Below are positions 1 through 6,142 of a DNA stretch of 7,642 nt, in pieces. Below the pieces are notes generated by a model that worked only from the letters and a program-made list of their open reading frames with translations, made no database searches and was not told the origin of the DNA. A program made the position numbers and the translations under genes. Positions within the stretch are counted from its first letter, which is position 1. The number at the start of each line of letters is the position of its first letter. The stretch spans positions 1-7,642 of the forward strand of contig CAJUSM010000085.1 in NCBI GenBank assembly GCA_910588935.1, given 5' to 3'. This DNA comes from an uncultured Oscillospiraceae bacterium. Lineage in GTDB: Bacteria; Bacillota; Clostridia; Oscillospirales; Acutalibacteraceae.

Positions 1-28
1 TTAGATTCTCAGCAGGCCTTTTCGCCTC

Positions 29-146
29 TGAGTGGAAGTTAACTATATACTGCAACATGCTTCCTCTTTGCTCCTTTGGGCGCTGGGCGACTCCTCTTTT
101 GCTCCCCGCGTCTACGGGCTTACGCCCTGCTTTACTGCCTTTTTTC
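29..146 (+). repeat. 118-bp dispersed repeat, left copy
   Basis: Positions 29-146 align without gaps to the reverse complement of 7525-7642, with three mismatches (positions 63, 117 and 136), so 115 of 118 bases agree. Similarity stops sharply after 146. An open reading frame runs through it in both copies, but it has no ribosome binding site and the reading diverges outside the repeat, so I treat it as non-coding. The copies are in inverted orientation about 7.4 kb apart. The repeat may extend left of 29 because the right copy is cut by the window edge. It is probably part of a family of dispersed repeats or a mobile-element remnant; I do not recognise it. Confidence 0.9.
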
Positions 147-330
147 CTTCCAACGATAAAAGCCGAGGCTTGCCGCGGCCTTTATGCCCTCGGGGAGGAG
201 CGCTTTATCAGTGCACCGCCGGGAGAGGGGGAATATCCTCTCTTGGCGTTCGCTGCCAGATTTCATTTCCGAACTTTTGGCCGGGAGTGGAATTTTTCTT
301 GAGGGAAGACTTTTTTCTCAGTGCATTTGG
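147..330. other. Non-coding stretch with nested inverted repeats
   Basis: There is no credible gene between the left repeat and the promoter. A small folded region is visible: GATAAA (155-160) can pair with TTTATC (204-209), and inside it CCGAGG (163-168) pairs with CCTCGG (188-193). A competing local palindrome, AAGCC-GA-GGCTT, lies at 160-171. It lies upstream of the predicted promoter, so it would be transcribed only from a start further left. I see no match to a known riboswitch or RNA gene. Confidence 0.35.
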
Positions 331-339
331 TGCTATAAT
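331..339 (+). promoter_or_regulatory. Extended -10 promoter for the Nudix fusion gene and araD
   Basis: TGC-TATAAT at 331-339 is a perfect extended -10 box for the housekeeping sigma factor. No good -35 hexamer sits 16-18 bases upstream, only a T-rich stretch around 310-316; extended -10 promoters can tolerate this. Transcription would start near 346, giving a leader of about 65 bases before the start codon at 413. Confidence 0.6.
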
Positions 340-397
340 ACCTGATAATGGCAAGAATCACTGGGTTCCTGCTGATGTGGATGGAAATTTTTTATAT

Positions 398-405
398 AAG
401 GGAGG
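398..405 (+). promoter_or_regulatory. Ribosome binding site fixing the start at 413
   Basis: AAGGGAGG lies 7 bases before the ATG at 413. The reading frame is open back to position 32, but nothing upstream has a comparable site and the upstream part runs through the 118-bp repeat and the promoter, so 413 is the real start. Confidence 0.85.
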
Positions 406-412
406 TTTTATA

Positions 413-1834
413 ATGGCTGGCCGAAAAAAGCAAAAGCTTGCCAGAGAGGACCGGCTGAAAAAACGCAGGGAGGATATAAGGAAAAGTAAGCAAGAAATTC
501 GGGAGCATCCGATCCTCTTTACTGTCTACGTGGTGCTGCGGGTATTGGTGGTAGCAGTACTGATTCTTCAGCTGATGAATGGGGAATATTACGATGTCTT
601 CCTTTGCTCGCTCACTCTGCTCCTGTTCCTAATCCCCAGCTTTGTAGAGCGCCGGCTGCATATTGATGTGCCGAATACCTTAGAAGTCATCATCCTGCTG
701 TTCATATTTTCAGCAGAGATCCTAGGGGAGATCCAGGAGTACTACCTGCTCTTTCCTTTCTGGGACACCATGCTCCATACCCTAAACGGATTTTTAATGG
801 CTGCCATTGGCATTGCCATGGTGGATATCCTCAACCGTTCCCGACGGTTTAAGGTGCGGCTTTCCCCAGTGTTTGTGGCGCTAGTAGCCTTTTGCTTTTC
901 TATGACAATTGGGGTGCTCTGGGAGTTTTTTGAGTATGGTATGGACCAGTTCTTTGGAATGGATATGCAGAAGGACACTTGGCTTAGCGTAGTGAACACG
1001 GTTAGCCTGAACCCAGACGGGAAAAATTCTCCTGTGCACATCCCCATCGAAAGCGTGGTGGTCAACGGCCAGGAATGGCCTGGCTACCTGGATGTGGGCA
1101 TTCACGACACCATGAAGGACTTGTTCGTCAACTTTATCGGCGCGGTGGTTTTTTCTATAATCGGTATGATCTACATTATGGGCAGAGGCACAGGAAAATT
1201 TGCTCCCCGCTTTATTCCTAGGCTGAAAGAACACGAGCTGTCCCCTCCGGGGGAAAAGGAAAAGCCGGAGGAACGGCCCAGTCTGTTGGAGCCCATTGCC
1301 TTGGATGGGCTGGACATTCAGGCGGGCCCAGAAAAGGTGGATCTTTATACTAAGGACGGCAAGCTCACCGGCGGCACAATTGAGCGAGGCGAAGACAAGG
1401 GTGATGACTTCACCATGGGAATTCACGCCTTTATTTACGATGGAAAAGGCCGTTTCCTGCTACAGAAGCGAGCAGAGGATAAGAAATTCCGGCCAGGCCA
1501 GTGGGAAGTTACCATGGGCCATGTGTTGGCAGGGGAGACCGCCATAGATTGTGCCCTGCGGGAGACTAAGGAGGAATTGGGCATTGCCTTGCCGGCAGAG
1601 AACTTTGTAAAGCTTTACCGTTGGGTGGACTGGGAGAGCCACATGCACACCGAGGTTTTCTTTGTGCGGGCCGAGCCTGAAGAAAGCGTCCTCACTCTGC
1701 AAAAAGAAGAGGTCATCGGAGTGCAATGGATTGGAAAAGCGGAAATGCTGGAGTTTATCAAAAAAATGGATTATCGGCCTGAAAGCTATAAGGCCGTGGT
1801 TGCCAGCTATTTAAAAGATTGTATTGGAGAATAA
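413..1834 (+). CDS. YjdF/DUF2238-like membrane protein fused to a Nudix hydrolase
   Basis: This is a 473-residue two-domain protein. Residues 1-32 are strongly basic. Residues 33-256 hold five or six hydrophobic segments (about 33-55, 62-79, 88-104, 112-138, 151-172, 236-256). Signatures such as PFWDTMLHTLNGF (115-127) and HDTMKDLFVNFIGA (231-244) resemble the YjdF/DUF2238 family of small membrane proteins of unknown function. A charged Pro/Glu linker (about 270-305) leads to a Nudix domain (about 308-473). Its Nudix box is complete: G369, E375, R383-E384, E387-E388 and G390, so metal binding and hydrolysis of a nucleoside-diphosphate-type bond should be intact. The opening of the domain (VDLYTKDGKLTGG) and the QKRAEDKKFRPGQWE stretch resemble the IPP-isomerase-like Nudix branch, but the substrate cannot be read from sequence. 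The catalytic domain probably faces the cytoplasm. araD follows after 24 bases, so the two are likely co-transcribed. Domain calls are firm; the joint function is unknown. Confidence 0.88.
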   Translation: MAGRKKQKLAREDRLKKRREDIRKSKQEIREHPILFTVYVVLRVLVVAVLILQLMNGEYYDVFLCSLTLLLFLIPSFVERRLHIDVPNTLEVIILLFIFSAEILGEIQEYYLLFPFWDTMLHTLNGFLMAAIGIAMVDILNRSRRFKVRLSPVFVALVAFCFSMTIGVLWEFFEYGMDQFFGMDMQKDTWLSVVNTVSLNPDGKNSPVHIPIESVVVNGQEWPGYLDVGIHDTMKDLFVNFIGAVVFSIIGMIYIMGRGTGKFAPRFIPRLKEHELSPPGEKEKPEERPSLLEPIALDGLDIQAGPEKVDLYTKDGKLTGGTIERGEDKGDDFTMGIHAFIYDGKGRFLLQKRAEDKKFRPGQWEVTMGHVLAGETAIDCALRETKEELGIALPAENFVKLYRWVDWESHMHTEVFFVRAEPEESVLTLQKEEVIGVQWIGKAEMLEFIKKMDYRPESYKAVVASYLKDCIGE

Positions 1835-1858
1835 GCATACACTAAGGAGGATGAGGTT

Positions 1859-2554
1859 ATGTTAGAGGAATTGAAGCGGCAGGTTTGCCAGGCCAACCTT
1901 TTGCTACCAAAATACGGATTGGTTACCTTTACCTGGGGCAATGTCTCCGGCATTGACCGGGAAAAGGGCCTTATGGTGATTAAGCCCTCGGGGGTAGAGT
2001 ATGAGGGTATGACTCCAGAGGATATGGTGGTGGTAGACCTGAAAACCGGCCAGCGGGCAGAGGGCAGGTGGAAACCCTCCAGCGACACAGACACTCACCT
2101 GGCCCTGTACAGGGCTTTTCCAGAGCTGGGGGGCATAGTCCACACCCACAGCCGGTGGGCCACCACCTTTGCCCAGGCCGGGCTGGGGATTCCCGCTATG
2201 GGAACTACCCAGGGAGACTACTTTTACGGGGACATCCCCTGCACCCGGAAGATGACGCCGGCGGAGATTGCCGGGGCCTACGAGCTGGAAACCGGCAATG
2301 TAATTATCGAGACCTTTCAAGGCGCCAATCCTGTGGATATTCCCGGAGTGCTGGTACACAGCCATGGTCCTTTTGCCTGGGGCAGCGATCCTGAAAACGC
2401 AGTGCACAACGCTGTGGTAATGGAAGAGGTAGCCTTTATGGATTGGCATGCTATGGTGATAAATCCTCAGGCCAGCCGAATGCAGCAGGAGCTGCTGGAT
2501 AAGCATTATCTGCGCAAGCACGGCAAAAATGCCTATTACGGGCAAGGAAATTGA
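1859..2554 (+). CDS. araD: L-ribulose-5-phosphate 4-epimerase
   Basis: This cytoplasmic, metal-dependent class II aldolase-fold enzyme converts L-ribulose 5-phosphate to D-xylulose 5-phosphate, the last step of L-arabinose entry into the pentose phosphate pathway. The 231 residues align nearly end to end with E. coli AraD (also 231). Metal ligands H95, H97 and H169 (H171 in E. coli) are present in HTHSR and HSHGPFAWG, as are D76 in KPSSDT, catalytic D120 in GDYFYG and Y227 near the C terminus (Y229 in E. coli). KPSGVEY and KHYLRKHG are also family hallmarks. The related L-fuculose-phosphate aldolases lack this C-terminal pattern. TAAGGAGG at 1843-1850 lies 8 bases before the start. araA and araB are not in the window, so the gene is detached from the classical operon and shares a transcript with the Nudix fusion gene. 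Confidence 0.96.
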   Translation: MLEELKRQVCQANLLLPKYGLVTFTWGNVSGIDREKGLMVIKPSGVEYEGMTPEDMVVVDLKTGQRAEGRWKPSSDTDTHLALYRAFPELGGIVHTHSRWATTFAQAGLGIPAMGTTQGDYFYGDIPCTRKMTPAEIAGAYELETGNVIIETFQGANPVDIPGVLVHSHGPFAWGSDPENAVHNAVVMEEVAFMDWHAMVINPQASRMQQELLDKHYLRKHGKNAYYGQGN

Positions 2555-2577
2555 TTCCGGAATGTGAGGAAAGCGGG

Positions 2578-2614
2578 GCCATAGGCGCAGATAATGCGCC
2601 TACGGCTTCTTTTT
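2578..2614 (+). terminator. Intrinsic terminator after araD
   Basis: A 12-base-pair stem with a single mismatch (2578-2589 with 2595-2606, loop GATAA) is followed directly by TTCTTTTT. It lies 24 bases after the araD stop and should end the Nudix-araD transcript. Confidence 0.9.
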
Positions 2615-2732
2615 ATGGAAAAACACGCCGGCAAGGCGAATTTGGAACACTTCCATTGGCAGAGAAACCACAGAGATCCCCATAAATGCCGAAAAAAAGA
2701 ACGGGGATACCGTCAAAGTTTTCGTTTGGGCC

Positions 2733-2761
2733 TAGTCACATTGAGAAAAATATGGTATAAT
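2733..2761 (+). promoter_or_regulatory. Extended -10 promoter for the sensor gene
   Basis: TGG-TATAAT at 2753-2761 is a perfect -10 box with the TGn extension. A partial -35, TAGTCA (2733-2738, 4 of 6 consensus bases), sits at the ideal 17-base spacing. The predicted start is near 2768, giving a leader of roughly 79 bases. Between the upstream terminator and this box (2615-2732) I see no gene. Confidence 0.7.
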
Positions 2762-2791
2762 TAGAAACATAGGCGCTTTTCTGCGGCTTTT

Positions 2792-2819
2792 CCCTGCCCG
2801 CCGGCTTTACCCGGCAGGG
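2792..2819 (+). promoter_or_regulatory. Leader hairpin upstream of the sensor gene
   Basis: CCCTGCC (2792-2798) pairs with GGCAGGG (2813-2819). An alternative inner pairing is GCCGG (2800-2804) with CCGGC (2811-2815) around CTTTAC. It lies within the predicted leader, 12 bases before the ribosome binding site TGGGAGG (2832-2838). No T-run follows, so it is not a clear terminator; it may affect mRNA stability or translation. Confidence 0.4.
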
Positions 2820-2846
2820 CGTAATCAATTTTGGGAGGCAACGCCC

Positions 2847-4148
2847 ATGGTTTATTTTCCCCTTATTTTTCTCTGTATTGCAGGCATTTTTATTACCTTA
2901 CTCCAGGACCGCTACCGAATATGGACAACCCTAATCGGCATGGCGGGCACATACATATTGGCCATAGCGGCGGCGGCCCTGGCAGGCAGCTTTTTCACCG
3001 GGCCCACCAGTTCTCTCCAGATTCCCTGCGCGGCCGGGACGTTTCTGTTTTTTCTGGCGTCCCTTTTCCTCCACGTCAACAATCCCCTGCAAAAGCTGTT
3101 TTTGGCGCTGCTCTCTATGGCAAATTTTGCCTACTTTCTGCTGTTTACCCCGCTGCTGCTGGGTGTTCTGCCCTTTGATGTGTCCGGGGGCGCCGGGGCG
3201 GTGCTCTCTCTAGTATCCACCCTGTTTCTCAACGCGCTTATGATTCTTTTTCTATACCGGCCCTTTCAGCGTTACAGCGGCCGGGGCGTGTCTCTATTTT
3301 TAGGGGGCATGTGCCTGCTGTTGGTTTTCCAGTATCTGCTGTGCCTAGGGCGGCTGGATATGTTTCTGGGGCTGCGCACGCCGGTTGCCCGGCTGCTGCT
3401 GGCAACCACTGTGTATACCCTGTTGGTTTTCTGCTTTCGCAGCCTTTACCAGGCTGGACGGTACCAGGCGGAAACCGCCAAACAGGCCGCTCGGGCCCGT
3501 ATGTTGGAGATGGAGTCTGGGGATTTTGGAGACATGCTCTCTGCTGTGCGGGAGGTTCGGGCTGCCCAGAAAAACGGGGAATATGCCTTGGACACTGTGG
3601 TACAGCTTATGCGGGAGGGCCAAACCGAACGTATCCCGGTGTATGTTGCTATGGTTAAGCGGAACGCTATCCTGAGCCCGATTTTAGGCAGCTACCACGA
3701 AAACCCCTACCTAAACGGCGTAATCGCCACCAAGGCTGCCTTTGCCGCCCAGAATAATATTGATTTTCAGAGCAACGCCACCACTGGCGATGTGCCCTTT
3801 AAAACCTCTGAACTATGCATTATGGTGAACGAGCTGCTCACCCGAGCCTGTAGCGATGCCGCCCGCTTTGAAGGGGACAGGCGGCTGCGGTTTACAGCCA
3901 TTCCGGGAGAGGATGCCCTGCGGCTGGAAACAGTGTATACGGGGGAGCTGCCGGAAAAGGAAAAATTTTCTCTTAAGGGCAAGCAGTTCACCGATTTACT
4001 GGCCTGGCTTTTTGATGATTTGCCCCAGCAGGAGGACGAGCTGCGGGGGCTGGAAAACACAGCGGAAATTGTACTTGCCCACAGCGGAAGCCTAACGGTG
4101 TCCGGGGCGCCGGGAGAGATCGTTATCCGGGCAATGCTGCGCTATTAA
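2847..4148 (+). CDS. AgrC/HPK10-like membrane sensor, apparent pseudokinase
   Basis: This 433-residue protein has the layout of AgrC/ComD-type quorum sensors. About seven hydrophobic segments (2-20, 26-48, 60-76, 82-108, 115-137, 147-167, 179-200) are followed by a short helical linker, then a cytoplasmic region from about 228 that aligns with the HPK10 dimerisation and GHKL ATPase domains. The catalytic features are gone. Where the family has R-H-D-Y-K-N-H, this protein reads RAAQKNG (238-244), with A239 in place of the phospho-acceptor His. The N-box region ELCIMVNELLTRACSDA (322-338) lacks the ATP/Mg asparagines found in LLGNLLDNAIEA-type relatives. The glycine box HGxGLxN has become ELRGLEN (398-404). 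The frame is intact and the C terminus complete, so this looks like maintained divergence rather than decay. No LytTR response regulator is nearby. It may act as a non-catalytic receptor or partner of another kinase. TGGGAGG lies 8 bases before the start. Confidence 0.8.
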   Translation: MVYFPLIFLCIAGIFITLLQDRYRIWTTLIGMAGTYILAIAAAALAGSFFTGPTSSLQIPCAAGTFLFFLASLFLHVNNPLQKLFLALLSMANFAYFLLFTPLLLGVLPFDVSGGAGAVLSLVSTLFLNALMILFLYRPFQRYSGRGVSLFLGGMCLLLVFQYLLCLGRLDMFLGLRTPVARLLLATTVYTLLVFCFRSLYQAGRYQAETAKQAARARMLEMESGDFGDMLSAVREVRAAQKNGEYALDTVVQLMREGQTERIPVYVAMVKRNAILSPILGSYHENPYLNGVIATKAAFAAQNNIDFQSNATTGDVPFKTSELCIMVNELLTRACSDAARFEGDRRLRFTAIPGEDALRLETVYTGELPEKEKFSLKGKQFTDLLAWLFDDLPQQEDELRGLENTAEIVLAHSGSLTVSGAPGEIVIRAMLRY

Positions 4149-4192
4149 GCCGGCTAAGGGGAATACAGTTCTGAAACTCCCACCCCGGCTTA
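4146..4192 (+). other. Hairpin at the end of the sensor gene
   Basis: TAAGCCGG (4146-4153, including the stop codon) is the exact reverse complement of CCGGCTTA (4185-4192), with GGGG and CCACC able to extend the stem internally. No T-run follows, so terminator activity is doubtful. Its right arm overlaps the edge of the inverted-repeat element that begins at 4189. Confidence 0.35.
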
Positions 4193-4293
4193 GGACTTAT
4201 TTGAAAAATCGAAAACCCAGTCTTTTCGCCCAGATGCGGCTGTGTTCTGCGTCGAAGATCCGTTATTTCCCCTATTTTTGAACAAGCCCTAGG
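4189..4293. repeat. MITE-like element of about 105 bp with imperfect inverted ends
   Basis: The left end CTTAGGACTTATTTGAAAAA(T) (4189-4209) matches the reverse complement of the right end (4274-4293, CCTAGGGCTTGTTCAAAAAT) at 16 of about 20 positions with one gap. Inside, GATGC (4234-4238) can pair with GCGTC (4250-4254). The element carries no gene. This is typical of small non-autonomous or palindromic repeats in Clostridia genomes, but only one copy is visible in the window, so mobility is inferred. The rest of the intergenic space to 4376 is A+T-rich. A weak TAAAAT lies at 4349-4354 and I see no convincing promoter for the kinase gene. Confidence 0.5.
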
Positions 4294-4376
4294 CAAAATA
4301 CAAAAGACTTTGGAAATCTTACTTTTTAAGCCACAAAAGCTTTCTCTTTAAAATTTCACGTTTAGGAGCGATGGAA

Positions 4377-5480
4377 ATGAACAGCAAACCTCTTATCTCC
4401 GGCCAGGTCTTGGAAGCCTTTGGCCTGGCCCCCTCTCTGGATGTCCGGGTTATGACCGGCGGCCACATCAACGATACCCTTTTGGTGGGCGGAGTCTATG
4501 TTCTGCAAAAGATCAACCACTTTGTTTTTCCGCATCCAGAGCATATTATGGAAAACATGCTGGGTGTTACCCGGTTTTTGGAGCAAAAGATTGTAGAGCG
4601 GGGGGGCAACCCGGAACGGGAGAACCTGAAAGTAATGCTTACCAAAGAGGGCCAGGCTCTGTTCATTGACCAGGAGGGCGGTTATTGGCGGTGCACCATG
4701 AATATCCCCCAGGCTACTTCCTTCGAGACGCCAGACAGCCCAGCAATGCTTCAGGAAGCGGGCCGAGCTTTTGGTGACTTTCAGGCCATGCTCAGTCATT
4801 ATCCTGCGGGCAGCCTGCACGAGATTATTCCCGATTTTCACAATACCCCGGCGCGGATTCAGCAGCTAAAGGACGCGGCGGCGGCCAACCCCAAGGATAG
4901 GCTGGGGGAGGTGCAGGCAGAAATGGAGTTTGCCCTAGCCCGCCAAGAGCACGGGGCTTTGCTGATGAATCTGCTGAAAGATGGGAAGCTGCCCCTCCGG
5001 GTAACCCATAACGATACCAAAATGAGCAATGTCCTTTTCGATGACAATACCCGCAAGGCGGTTTGCGTCATCGACCTGGATACTGTAATGCCTGGCCTTA
5101 CCGCGTTTGACTTTGGTGATTCCATCCGGGCAGGGGCCTCTACTGCGGCGGAGGATGAAACAGACCTGGGCAAAGTGAAATTTGATTTGGAGCTGTTTAA
5201 GGCCTATGCCCAGGGCTTCTTGTCCGCGGCCGGCGGCGCGCTGACTGAAACTGAGCTGGAGACCCTGCCAGACGGCGCCTGGACTATGACTTATGAGGTG
5301 GGCATCCGCTTTTTGGCTGACTACCTAAACGGTGATGTGTATTTCCGCACAGCCTACCCTCAGCACAACCTGGACCGGGCCCGGAACCAGTTCTGCCTGG
5401 TAAGGCAGATGGAGGAGCGCCGAGAGGAAATGGGCAGAATCGTATGGAAAGCGGCAGGAAAAGCGGATAAACGCTCTTAA
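4377..5480 (+). CDS. NahK-like N-acetylhexosamine/sugar 1-kinase (APH fold)
   Basis: This 367-residue protein has the aminoglycoside-phosphotransferase fold and closely resembles Bifidobacterium N-acetylhexosamine 1-kinase (NahK/LnpB). NahK phosphorylates GlcNAc or GalNAc at C1, feeding the uridylyltransferase/epimerase route in the cytoplasm. Visible signatures, numbered from the ATG at 4371, are GGHINDT (30-36, nucleotide loop), VLQKIN (44-49), the catalytic motif THNDTKMSNV (212-221) with the presumed base D215, and IDLDTVMPGLTAFDFGDSIR (234-253) with metal-binding D235/D237 and a signature shared with NahK. The ATG at 4371 lies only 2 bases after AGGAG (4364-4368), while the in-frame ATG at 4377 is 8 bases away, so I favour 4377. 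The lacto-N-biose phosphorylase, galT and galE that accompany NahK in bifidobacteria are absent. Substrate specificity for N-acetyl sugars over other hexoses is inferred. Confidence 0.87.
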   Translation: MNSKPLISGQVLEAFGLAPSLDVRVMTGGHINDTLLVGGVYVLQKINHFVFPHPEHIMENMLGVTRFLEQKIVERGGNPERENLKVMLTKEGQALFIDQEGGYWRCTMNIPQATSFETPDSPAMLQEAGRAFGDFQAMLSHYPAGSLHEIIPDFHNTPARIQQLKDAAAANPKDRLGEVQAEMEFALARQEHGALLMNLLKDGKLPLRVTHNDTKMSNVLFDDNTRKAVCVIDLDTVMPGLTAFDFGDSIRAGASTAAEDETDLGKVKFDLELFKAYAQGFLSAAGGALTETELETLPDGAWTMTYEVGIRFLADYLNGDVYFRTAYPQHNLDRARNQFCLVRQMEERREEMGRIVWKAAGKADKRS

Positions 5481-5504
5481 AATGGGTAAATATGGGTTTT
5501 TACA

Positions 5505-5543
5505 CGATCGGCCGCCTCACCCCTAGGGGGGAGAGGCCGATCG
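5505..5543. terminator. Strong hairpin after the kinase gene, possible terminator
   Basis: CGATCGGCC (5505-5513) is the perfect complement of GGCCGATCG (5535-5543). Inside it CTC pairs with GAG and CCCC with GGGG, with small internal loops. It starts 24 bases after the kinase stop. Downstream is CTTCAAAG, not a T-run, so it may be a weak terminator, an RNA-processing or stabilising hairpin, or a DNA palindrome. The T-rich GGGTTTTTAC precedes the stem. Confidence 0.5.
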
Positions 5544-5580
5544 CTTCAAAGCGGGAATCACGCCTTTAGGAACTGCGCGA

Positions 5581-6138
5581 ATGGATAACTCAGCGCCCGG
5601 AAAGGAGGGAAAGCCTGTATGTGGAGCTGCCTGTGGAAAAAATTCTTTGGCAGTCTTTATCGTCCCTCTTGGTCTGTGCTATTATCCCCTCTTGTATCTA
5701 GTCACAGGGATCGGTCTATTTGCCTCCTGGTTTTTCTATAGGGTGCTTTGGACACAGAAAATCGAGTTTTGCGGGGCCTGGGGTATCCTGGCTGTGGCAG
5801 CGGGTATTATGCCCTTGTTTGCCGGACTCCATCTTTTAGCCTGGTACAATTTTTTCCGGGTATCGGAGCTGCTGTGGTACGCCTACTTTCTAGGCAGCGC
5901 CCTGGCCCTGGGCTGGCTAGCCGGGAAAAGACCCCGGTCCCGGTGGTATATACCGGCAGCTCCCGCGGCCCTGGCCGCTCTGTTTTACTCCATGCCGCCG
6001 GCATATGATTTATTTCGTGTAATTCGCCTGCCCCTTCCCTGGGAGAGGCTTCCTCTTATCTGCTTGGCCGTGGGCGCAGGGGCGCTGGCGCTGCGGCTGC
6101 TGGTCTGGAGCCGTATGAGGAGAACAGAAAGGAAGTGA
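5581..6138 (+). CDS. Multi-pass membrane protein of unknown function (start uncertain)
   Basis: I do not recognise this protein. As read from the ATG at 5581 it has 185 residues with five or six hydrophobic segments (about 22-56, 63-92, 95-114, 121-145, 156-177) and a basic C terminus (RMRRTERK). There is no catalytic motif. The start is problematic. ATG 5581 has only a weak TTTAGGA 9 bases upstream, while a strong AAAGGAGGG (5601-5609) inside the gene points to ATG 5619 in another frame. That alternative frame encodes MWSCLWKKFFGSLYRPSWSV and stops at 5741. It would join the main frame naturally at the CCCC run near 5686-5689 if one base were removed (or two added). So the true N terminus may be the alternative one, with a frameshift or sequencing error. 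It precedes the next gene by 4 bases and is clearly in an operon with it. Confidence 0.65.
   Translation: MDNSAPGKEGKPVCGAACGKNSLAVFIVPLGLCYYPLLYLVTGIGLFASWFFYRVLWTQKIEFCGAWGILAVAAGIMPLFAGLHLLAWYNFFRVSELLWYAYFLGSALALGWLAGKRPRSRWYIPAAPAALAALFYSMPPAYDLFRVIRLPLPWERLPLICLAVGAGALALRLLVWSRMRRTERK
5619..5741 (+). other. Alternative-frame start with strong ribosome binding site (40 codons)
   Basis: ATG 5619 follows AAAGGAGGG by about 10 bases and opens a 40-codon frame ending in TAG at 5739-5741. Its first 20 or so residues, basic then hydrophobic, look like the natural N terminus of the downstream membrane protein, while the later part (SSHRDRSICLL) does not. The likeliest reading is that the true gene begins here and shifts frame near 5686. 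A short overlapping leader peptide coupled to the main gene is the alternative. Confidence 0.4.
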
Positions 6139-6142
6139 CGTC

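Noticed and set aside
32..412. N-terminal extension of the Nudix fusion protein from a GTG at 32
   Set aside because: It has no ribosome binding site, runs through the 118-bp repeat and across the predicted promoter, and a strong site precedes ATG 413.
881..1426. Long antisense frames opposite the Nudix fusion gene and araD (also 1904-2545)
   Set aside because: They are shadows of well-supported genes, with composition unlike real proteins and no translation signals.
2615..2764. Possible 49-residue basic peptide reading plus from ATG 2615
   Set aside because: The start lies directly after the T-run of the araD terminator with no ribosome binding site, and the end overlaps the -10 box of the next gene.
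4349..4354. TAAAAT as a -10 box for the kinase gene
   Set aside because: A start from it would leave almost no leader before the ribosome binding site at 4364, and there is no -35 match at the right distance.
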